In this document: piece after piece, positions 56,488-64,000 of the stretch | How the letters are laid out: every line of letters begins with the position of its first letter | How positions within the stretch are numbered: position 1 is the stretch's first letter | Assembly (NCBI GenBank): GCA_020744225.1 | Contig: JAGMWG010000005.1 | Span: 744,001 to 808,000, forward strand | Source of the DNA: Paraphoma chrysanthemicola | Taxonomy: Eukaryota; Ascomycota; Dothideomycetes; Pleosporales; Phaeosphaeriaceae | DNA: 64,000 nucleotides | Reading direction: 5' to 3' | Notes under the pieces: generated by a model | Seen by the model: the letters and a program-made list of their open reading frames with translations, nothing else | Database searches by the model: none | What the model was told of the DNA's origin: nothing | Made by a program: the position numbers and the translations under genes

Positions 56488-57759
56488 TCAAAGTTCCATC
56501 ATGTCTGTCTCCATTTCAGCGGCACCCAAGGCAGGACTACCAAATGAGCTCCCACGGACGGAACTGCTATACACGTTGCCGTTGATTATGGAACGGGCGC
56601 CACAGCTCGCAGCACCGCGAAGATAGCTGGAGTACTCGGAAACGCGCTGTGACTTCAGCTGCCAATCAATGTCGTGCTGAAGCTGGCCATGAGGAGCTCG
56701 CTCCTGCTGGAGTGCGCTTGGACCTATGGTCTCCTCGAGATTTTTGTCGTGGTCGACGTGCTGGGCATTCTCACGTATGGCGTCCTCCACTTGCTGCACA
56801 AAGCGCACTTGCTTTCCAGGGCTTGGTCGAAACACCTCCACACCGCCATCACCGTCTTCTTTCAGTCTCGCAAAGCTGTCACGCACACCCTCCAACATCA
56901 TCTCCAGACTGGAACGTCTCGTCGGACTCCTCCTCTTCTCCTTCCTGACCTTGGCCTTCGTCCTCGCCCTCTTCCTGATCTCCCTCGCCTGCCGCTCATC
57001 TTCCTCTTTCTCCACCTGCATCAGCACGCGATACTTCTCGTCCAGGTACGCCCCAATCATGGCCGGGCTCCAACCTCCAACAGGCTGCATGCCATCCGTC
57101 TCATCCTTGTTCTGGAACAGTTCCGCCAGGAAATCGTCTGCATCTGCCTGCGTAATATTGTTCGCTTCCAGCGCCAAGTGGATCTCCTCGAACAGCCTAT
57201 TCACCCTCGCTTGCCGCACAGCATCACTAAGCGCACGCGCACACTCCGGTGAGTTGAAGACATCCCAGTACTCGGCCAGAGTGGCAGCGAACTCCGTAAT
57301 GCTCGGTCCACGGACAAACAGCACGTCGTCTACGTTGTTGAATCCGCTGCTGAGGCGCACATTCAGCGTCTGCAGCATATCCTGCATCCGCCCTAGTACA
57401 GCGTAATAAAGGTCCTCGAAATCTTCCAACGGCCGCTCATTCACTCCGCCTGTCCAGCGCGCGCTAACAGTCTGTGTGAGCCGGTTTGCATCTTTCGCGA
57501 TGTCGGGTAGCGGCGTGAGTGCCAGACGGCCGGCATATATACGATCGTATAGTGTCTTGAGCGAAGGCGTGTACGGGTCGTCACCGCTGGGACCGAAGAG
57601 GTTGGTGCTGTTGACGATGGTGATGAGGTACTCTGCGATGGAGAGCAGATTTTGAATGACGTGTTCTGGCGGGTATTGCGTGGGAGTGGACTTGATTGCT
57701 TCCTGAGTGACGGCGGGGGAGAAAGGTGGGAGTATCGCGGTTGGAGCGTGGCCGGCCAT
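56488..57759 (-). CDS. Conserved-looking fungal protein of unknown function
   Basis: A single exon of 423 residues from ATG 57759. The N-terminal two-thirds are an all-helical domain (HVIQNLLSIAEYLITIVNST, LEDFEDLYYAVLGRMQDMLQ, SPECARALSDAVRQARVNRL, NNITQADADDFLAELFQNKD, WSPAMIGAYLDEKYRVLMQV). A strongly basic stretch follows (RKRARTKAKVRKEKRRSPTR), a likely nuclear or nucleic-acid-binding region, then a polar tail that looks disordered. No signal peptide or membrane span. I do not recognise the family. A 266-bp gap separates it tail-to-tail from the F-box gene. Confidence 0.8.
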   Translation of the reverse strand: MAGHAPTAILPPFSPAVTQEAIKSTPTQYPPEHVIQNLLSIAEYLITIVNSTNLFGPSGDDPYTPSLKTLYDRIYAGRLALTPLPDIAKDANRLTQTVSARWTGGVNERPLEDFEDLYYAVLGRMQDMLQTLNVRLSSGFNNVDDVLFVRGPSITEFAATLAEYWDVFNSPECARALSDAVRQARVNRLFEEIHLALEANNITQADADDFLAELFQNKDETDGMQPVGGWSPAMIGAYLDEKYRVLMQVEKEEDERQAREIRKRARTKAKVRKEKRRSPTRRSSLEMMLEGVRDSFARLKEDGDGGVEVFRPSPGKQVRFVQQVEDAIRENAQHVDHDKNLEETIGPSALQQERAPHGQLQHDIDWQLKSQRVSEYSSYLRGAASCGARSIINGNVYSSSVRGSSFGSPALGAAEMETDMMEL

Positions 57760-58364
57760 CTTGCTCGGATACAGCCGGTCTTTGGTGTAGATGAGAGTTT
57801 GTGTCCGTGTCAGGCGTGCTTGTCGTCGATTGTCGATGTAGGTCGGTGTGTAGATGGTGTAGCAGTTTATGAAAAAGGTAGCTGTGGCCTTGTGTGCAAA
57901 ATTCTACCTGTAGAGCTAGAAAGACTTTTCCAGTTCGAAGGTGAAAGGGACACCCGTGGCGGGTGAACGAGTGTCCCTTTGGTCGGCTATTGTGCGTCGT
58001 TGAGAACAATAAGAGTGGACGGGCGCTACTAACGCCGAAAGTGAGGTGCACGATAGATTTTATTTGCGAGAGTATTGATTGAGGCAGTTGGGGTGCACGT
58101 GAGTGGTCGTCATGGAGACGAGATAGATCTCGTTGGGTTGGTGTACATGAACAACCCATAAGCTCAGTGAACGGCCTCGTTCCGGTGAGACTTGCGTTAA
58201 GAAGGCCTTGTAAACTGATGTCAACGTTTTACAGTGTTAGCAAAGCCATCTGAGCACCCACGAAGTTGCAGTAAAGTCAATTACGCTATAATCTAGGCTA
58301 CACTTCCCTCCGCCACTCACATAATCCATCCCATCGCCACACTTCGGTGCCTCAACACCCATAT
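57760..58364. other. Intergenic, 0.6 kb
   Basis: 5' flank of the unknown gene and 3' flank of the monooxygenase gene. The - strand stays open upstream of 57759 with leader-like content; not called. Confidence 0.4.
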
Positions 58365-60329
58365 CTAGGTCTTCAATCCTTTTACAAAACCTCTAAGATC
58401 AACACCTCTAAGTCCCTCAATTATCCGATCACTTTTCCACCACCCCAATCCCACCAACACGCCAACCGTAACCCTCCTGGCCCACCTCCCCAACTCTCCC
58501 GGCCTGACCTCCCTCCCACTCTTTTCATCCCGATACACAACATCCGCTCTCCGCCAAAATATACTGCGCCACCAATACGCAAACTGCCAATCCGGATACA
58601 TCATATTATTCATGCCCGTCGCCGGATCAACCGCCCAATTACTGCACCCGCTCGCCCACACCAGTTTCCGTGCTTCGCGCTGCGTCCACGCTGAATCGGC
58701 CGCAAAGGCGTTCTGCGAGACTTCGAGGGTCGCGGGCGCAGGGGCGAGCAAGGCGGGCCCCGCTGTTAGGAACGAGTGCGTGGAGCGGTAGGCAGGTAGT
58801 GAGTGAATGACGGGCGTGAGGAGTCGGACGACGAAGTTGATCTGGCATTCGATGGTATAGATGACGCTTAAGTGGCCCGTGACGGTATTGGGTCCGCCGA
58901 GGGTGAAGAAGTTGGGAAACGAAGGGATTAGAGTGCCGAAGTAGGCTTGAGCGACGGAGTTGGTATGTGTGCGCCACTATTGGTATAACGTCAGAGGACA
59001 TCGTCGATTTTGGAAACAGTTGGGAAGAAAGGATGGAAGTGGAAGGGATAGGGTAATAGGATGAATAGGAAAACTTACATAATCATTCAGACTTATGCCC
59101 TCGCGCCCAACAATCTCCATCGGACTCAACATCTGCTGCGTCGCAAATCCAATCGCCAACACAATCGCATCCGCGTCAATCGCCCTTCCACTCCTCGTCA
59201 CGACGCCAGTCTCTGTAATCTTGTCTACGGGATCATCACTGACCAGCTCAACGTTCTCTCTCCACAGACTCTTTAGATACTCGGTATCCAGCACCTTGCG
59301 CTTACACCCAATCTCCGTTTTGGGCACTAGTACATCCCAATACTTCTCCGGCGCCGTCTTTTTCACATACTCCTCGTTCTCCTTCGCTAGACGCTGCCGG
59401 ATGGCGCGCCCAGACTCGATATGGAAACCCAGCCAGTCGCGCTCCATGTCGAAATAGTGCTTAAATCGGTAGATGCGCATAGCAAACGGGATGTAGCGCA
59501 TCGCCGCTTTGAAAGTTTCCGAGTACGTCGGATTGGAGCGCTCGGAGAGGTACTGTGCTTGGCGGGCGAATTGTGTGATTTTGCGCACGGGGTTGGGCGA
59601 GGTGGCCATTATTGGAAGGAATTGTGTTGCGGAACATCCGTTTCCTGTGGCGGTTTAGTTAGCGGAAGTAAGTCGACAGAGTGTCTGTGAGGAGAGATTA
59701 TACCAAGAACGACGACGTCTTTGTCTTTCCAATCAAAAGAATGGTCCCATTTTGCGGAATGGAACATCTTGCCCTTGAACGTTTCGGCGCCTGGGAGATC
59801 GCATTTCTTAGGTACGGATAGCGAGCCCACTCCCGAGACTAGGATCTTGGCTCGCCGTGTCACGCGCTCTTTGGTTTGCAAGTTGAGAACATTAACGACC
59901 CAGACTTTGGCTACATCGTCCCATTCGGCCTTCTCAACGATTGAATGGAACCGGACGTGCTCAACGACGCGGTATTGTTCTGCTACCGATCGGAAGTATG
60001 CTTGGATCTCAGGGCGCATCGAGTATTTGCGGCTCCAGTTGGGGTTGAGGGCGAAGCTGTAGGAGTAGAAGTGAGATGCGACCTTGGATATATCTTAGTA
60101 CAAAGTCGACTTCGGTTGGGATACTGATAGATATGATTAAACTGAAAAGAGGTTGACTTACATCACATCCGCATCCAGGATACGTGTTCGCCAACCACGT
60201 CCCGCCTACATCCTCGCTCTTCTCGATGAGTTCGAAATTCCTGATTCCAAAATTTCGAATGATTTGCACGGCGAGACCGAGGCCGGACATGCCGGCCCCA
60301 ATGATTAGGACTTCAGTGTCGAACGACAT
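58365..60329 (-). CDS. FAD/NADPH monooxygenase, Baeyer-Villiger type
   Basis: Exons 60329-60162, 60082-59704, 59644-59079 and 58976-58365 (introns 79, 59 and 102 nt) give 574 residues. FAD site: EVLIIGAGMSGLGLAV (GxGxxG, residues 11-16), then ELIEKSEDVGGTWLANTYPG with CGCDVASHFYSYSFALNPNW. The Baeyer-Villiger fingerprint is FKGKMFHSAKWDHSFDWKDK (FxGxxxHxxxWD), followed at once by the NADPH Rossmann motif VVVLGNGCSATQF. Later marks are AIVLAIGFATQQ and FPNFFTLGGPNTVTGHLSVI. The enzyme would oxygenate ketones to esters/lactones or hydroxylate small molecules; the substrate is unknown. The C-terminal part includes a Trp-rich stretch (YPDWQFAYWWRSIFWRRADV). It stands head-to-tail with an MFS transporter, but no biosynthetic core gene is near. 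Confidence 0.93.
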
Positions 60330-60954
60330 GTTGGCAGAGAACAGGATCTCAAGGATTAAAACTCGTCTTGAGAGATAACCTGAGAACCAAAGACAAGGAA
60401 ACAGCAACGAGATGTAGACTGAAGATCAAATATAAGATGAGTTACCTTACTTATACTACATCCCGTCCACACATATTTCGCTCCGTCTCTCTTCTACATC
60501 TCCCCGCCCGCTCTCCCCGCCAACTAGCTTTTAAATGTGGGTCAATTTCATCCACTCAAGCAGCGCATCATGCCAATTGTATTGAGCCAGAGCCTCAAAA
60601 TGCGTAGTCTCGACCATTTCGTACACGTTCGTGGGACGTTGTCGGGTCACAGTGCCCCGATGGGAAGGTTTGCCGAGCTCTGCGTGAGGCAAGTCAAGCG
60701 AGCGCCAATCAGAATGCTGAATGCAGGTGTACTTTGCTCCGTGGGGAACCCCACAACGACTGCACACGCGTGTAGCTCGTCACGATCGGGTGCTCAAAAG
60801 GGCAACCCGAGTTGCGAACAGGCAAGCTTGGGAGACGGATGAGTGGATGTTGAGGGCATGTGGCGAGTCATTCTCAAGGTGGTTCAGTGGATGCATGGAG
60901 TCATTGCGAGGTGCGTTTGACATTTCAAGGCCCAAGTTCAGTATTTAAATGGAA
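60330..60954. other. Intergenic, 0.6 kb
   Basis: Promoter of the monooxygenase and 3' flank of the MFS gene. No feature recognised. Confidence 0.4.
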
Positions 60955-62742
60955 CTACCTATCGTTATGTACCCAGCGTCGTGCCGTTTGCCACCCTGTG
61001 ACAACAACAGCAACAACAAGTAGCAGTACATTGAACGCGGCCATCATGTAAAATGGCGAACCTGGTCCGGCACTGTCAAACAGTGCACCTCCAGCTTTTG
61101 TCAAGAGTAGGATACCAAACCCACCCAACAAGCTGTATGTCCCTGCAATCGATCCCTTGATGTGATTATGCGAATGGACTTCAGGAGGCAAGCTTGCTCT
61201 CGCTCGAGGAAGCAATGGCGCATCCTCGTCTACAGGGGTAATAGGTGCACTGGACGGAGGTGTAGCACCGGCGGATGGATGTGAAGTGCCATTCGCCGAG
61301 TCGGAGGTGTGTGTTGGTTCCGATGATACCTCGTCGTTGTTGATGCCACGGCCGAGCAGAGCTAGCGAGCAAACAATCGCGCCGATTTGACTGATGCCGA
61401 GGAGTGCAACGATGAAGAAGATGGCTCCGGTCCCATCTTCACTGTGGTAATCCGGGCTTGTAAGTGATCCAAACCATGAGTAGCCTGTGATGCCTGCGAC
61501 GGCCGCGACTAGCAGTGGAATATTGTATCTGGGGAATCGTCCAGACAAGTAACCAAAGAACGGAGCACTTATGAGCGCGATCAGCTGGCTAATGCCTGTG
61601 AGCATAGCTGCTAGCTTATATGCCTCGGGACACGCGCTCTTGATGTCGGACGGATTTTGTGGGTCGACAGTGCATCGTCCTGTTTGGAGAAAATAGTGGT
61701 TGGTGAACAGCGGGATGAAGAGCGAAATGGCCACGGACGACGCTCGTGCAACAAAGCCTCCGACGTATCCCAAACCAATATTGGGAGATGTGAACCCGAG
61801 GCGTACACTCTGCCAGAACAATCGCGGGTATATCAAGACCAAATCTCGCCTTGAGCGGATCTCTGTTATTTTGGACTCGTCCTTTCCGGCAAGGCGTTTC
61901 CAGCCTTTACCTTCTTCACCCGGCAAGTTGCGCAGCCCGAAGAAGCAACCCAGTGCGACTACTAAGGCAATGGCGCCAACCACGTAGAATGCGTCTGCGA
62001 CTGCCTTGGCTGGAGTCTCACCAGCTTCCTGGAACCGAGTCGGTAGTGGTAGGAACACCAGGAGCGCAACAAGTGCGCCACAGCCAGTGAACATGCCAAC
62101 AAGCCCTGCAAGCTGCGATGTAGATGCCCCGGTGTCCTTCTTGTCTGGCGCATCAACAGCCGGTTCTCTCGAGCTCGATCGGAAGCGCGCGGGCGTAATC
62201 GTGAGCTCAGAAGAAATGCTTGGTGCCATCGCATGGGACCTGCCATTGGCGCGTCGTGTCGGCGATCGCGGATCGTGTGTGACTTTGGCAAAAGTCATGG
62301 CTGGCAATACAGCCGTTACCATCGTTGCTCTATCCTCATCAGTACCCAATCCGTAAACCGCCATCAATTGCACCTACGTCGCGCTCCCTCCCAGACTAAA
62401 TAAGATCCTCGCCAGCAACAGCTCCGGATACACATTTTTCGCCTGCACCAGAATCCACAACGCGACCCCGACAACACTATACCCCATGACCGCCACACTC
62501 CTCACGCCCACGCGATCGCTCAGCAATCCCCATGCTGGACACGCTACGAGCGCAACCAGCTCATCTACAAATCCCAGCGTGCCGACTGCATCACCAACAT
62601 TGCGCGACTGTCCGATGCGCTGCGTGATGACGAAGGAAATGGAGCTGTTGAGAAAGACGAGGAAGCTGATGCTGAAGAGCGCGACGCCGAAGAGGTAGGA
62701 TGCGATTTGCGTGCGCGACGCCGTAAAGGCGAGACCAAACAT
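60955..62742 (-). CDS. MFS transporter
   Basis: Exons 62742-62378 and 62329-60955 (intron 62330-62377, 48 nt; GTAGGT, branch ACTGATG, ATAG) give 579 residues. Helices start with IASYLFGVALFSISFLVFLN; the helix 2-3 loop carries the MFS signature WGLLSDRVGVRSVAVMGYS. The spliced junction reads LFSLGGSATATMVTAVLPAM, restoring helix 4. A cytosolic segment with Ser/Arg (about 140-190), helices 5-6 (LAGLVGMFTGCGALVALLVF), a central loop, and a second half with FFGYLSGRFPRYNIPLLVAA follow. A long Ser/Pro/Thr loop with DEDAPLLPRAR lies before the last two helices. Substrate unknown. It lies next to, and on the same strand as, the Baeyer-Villiger-type enzyme. Confidence 0.91.
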
Positions 62743-63683
62743 GGTGGCGGGGGAGGGAGCGCGAGCTCGGAAAGCTTTATCGTGTGAGCATTGAGATGAA
62801 TTGGCTCAGGAATGTGGTCGACTCGTGGTCGGGATGGTGGATTGGTGATGACGTGTGGCGTGTGCGTGAGCACGTGGGTGGATCGTTCACTGATTGATTA
62901 GGGCTTATGTCATCCCGTGAAGCTGGAACGAACTTGATGGCCTGGGCTTTAAGTGGAATTGGTCAAAGTGCAAACATTGTTGCTTCCAGCAGATGGTCAA
63001 ACAATGCCCAGGTGCTGTGTTGTTGAGCTCTTTGATGCTCTACCGTCTAAGTCGTGGAATTGACTTGCTGGGGCGTGCTAAAGGCAGTTTGTTAGAGCCT
63101 TTTCCGCCTTGCCATAACGTGACCCGAAGCTGAAGTTGAATCGTTTCTGCTCGTCGCGCACATACGATCGCGAGGAAGGCGGCTCTTCAGCTGCTCAAGT
63201 AGTGCTCACATAACCTGAAGCCACAATCCTGCCCAAACCCGCAATGGCAAACGCCCGACGGCAATGGCGCCAGCCACGATCTGCTCACAATCAAGTATTC
63301 GAGCCATAACGACGTGCCTCCTCTCTCTGAAAGGAGGTGAACTGGTATGAAATAGTATATTGCAATAATACACGCCGCCGCTGGTGGTAGTTGCAAATGA
63401 AATGCCGAGCCTCATTTCTGTCGACCAGCACAACCAGAAGTTCAGGACCACAAACACCGCCAACACCCAAGTCATGCAACCAAGCGCTCAACACGTCGCA
63501 ATCTCGGACGTCCATAGCACCACACCAAGATGATTATTGAACTGTTCCCAGCACCTCCCGCTCCAAGCTCGTGTTCGCCGGCATCCCTGCGTCCCCGGCT
63601 CCCCACGCCGGACATTCCCAGCTGCACCGCCTCCGGGTGATCCTCGCCTCCACCACACCACACCAAAACGCCTCGCCAATGTC
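62743..63683. other. Intergenic, 0.94 kb
   Basis: 5' flank of the MFS gene and 3' flank of the last gene. Short open frames with hydrophobic content (- strand 63206-63475) have no supporting signals. Nothing called. Confidence 0.4.
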
Positions 63684-64000
63684 TCACACTTTACTCCAGC
63701 CCAAGGGCTTGTCCCTGCCCTGATTCGGACCCCAGTACTCGCGGGTGTCGGTGTAGTCGCCGCGTTTGACGCCTTCGTTGAACAAGTCGCGGATCTTCTC
63801 GATACGCTCGGGGTTACGAGGCTGGAGATCGAATTTGAAGGGGATCGGTTTGGCGATGAGAAGGATGGAGTAGTCGAGGGTGGGGTCGGATGGTTTCTTA
63901 CTGATGTCGCCCCATTCCAGGGGTTTGTATGCTGGTTCTGATGGTTTTGCGGGCTTAGGCTTCGCGGAGTCGTTGGCTGGCTCGGTGCCAGGGTAGGAGT
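63684..64000 (-). CDS. Unknown protein, C-terminal 104 residues (5' end outside window)
   Basis: An open frame enters from the window edge and ends with TGA at 63686-63684. It starts with a Pro/Lys/Ala-rich part (AKPKPAKPSEPAYKP), then a compact conserved-looking block: LEWGDISKKPSDPTLDYSIL, LIAKPIPFKFDLQPRNPERI, EKIRDLFNEGVKRGDYTDTR and EYWGPNQGRDKPLGWSKV. Strong codon bias for C in third positions supports coding. I do not recognise the family; no catalytic motif can be named from this fragment. Confidence 0.72.
   Translation of the reverse strand, partial: SYPGTEPANDSAKPKPAKPSEPAYKPLEWGDISKKPSDPTLDYSILLIAKPIPFKFDLQPRNPERIEKIRDLFNEGVKRGDYTDTREYWGPNQGRDKPLGWSKV

Overview
The window is nuclear DNA of a filamentous ascomycete (Pezizomycotina, most likely Dothideomycetes). 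The evidence is many short spliceosomal introns of about 45-100 nt with GTRNGT donors, CTRAC branch sites and YAG acceptors, plus typical fungal families: a hybrid histidine kinase, a STRIPAK FHA protein, MFS and monocarboxylate-type transporters, a Baeyer-Villiger-type monooxygenase, single-pass cell-wall/membrane proteins and a decayed Fot1/Pogo-like transposon. The clade below Pezizomycotina is an inference. Gene models were built by joining exons whose phases agree.

Layout. 0-5 kb: the 3' end of a hybrid histidine kinase, then mitochondrial aspartyl-tRNA synthetase. 5.2-12.4 kb: a block of surface proteins, made of a GPI-anchored protein, a pepsin-fold membrane protein without its catalytic aspartates, and two tandem paralogues of a Cys-rich 'GCC..(N/D)PC' single-pass membrane family. 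13.9-19.8 kb: nucleic-acid genes, namely a stand-alone LigD-type 3'-phosphoesterase, tail-to-tail with a dUTPase/dCTP-deaminase-like protein, an AT-hook protein and Tho1. 20.9-30 kb: an MCT-type transporter, the transposon relic, two small accessory genes, a possible small secreted Cys-rich protein and a two-RRM protein. 31-34.5 kb: a LisH/WD40 gene divergent from a TPR-MYND-SET gene. 34.5-40.3 kb: a gene-poor stretch with a probable pseudogene and unresolved coding-like segments. 40.3-54.3 kb: housekeeping and signalling, namely a septin-like GTPase with a C-terminal membrane segment, a G3BP-type NTF2/RRM/RGG protein, lipoyl(octanoyl)transferase, RNase P/MRP Pop7, the STRIPAK FHA protein (HAM-4/PRO45 type), a five-exon MGR2 and a coiled-coil protein whose stop codon lies in a telomere-like tract. 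55-64 kb: an F-box/LRR protein, a conserved unknown, a flavin monooxygenase, an MFS transporter and the 3' end of an unknown gene.

No CRISPR array, rRNA or convincing tRNA was seen. The strongest leads are: (i) an E-L-P-A/I peptide shared by the cytoplasmic tails of three membrane proteins with different ectodomains in the 7.5-12.4 kb block; (ii) the pseudo-protease and Cys-rich paralogues themselves; (iii) the pairing of a LigD phosphoesterase with a DCD/dUTPase-like enzyme; (iv) the telomere-like repeat at a stop codon.
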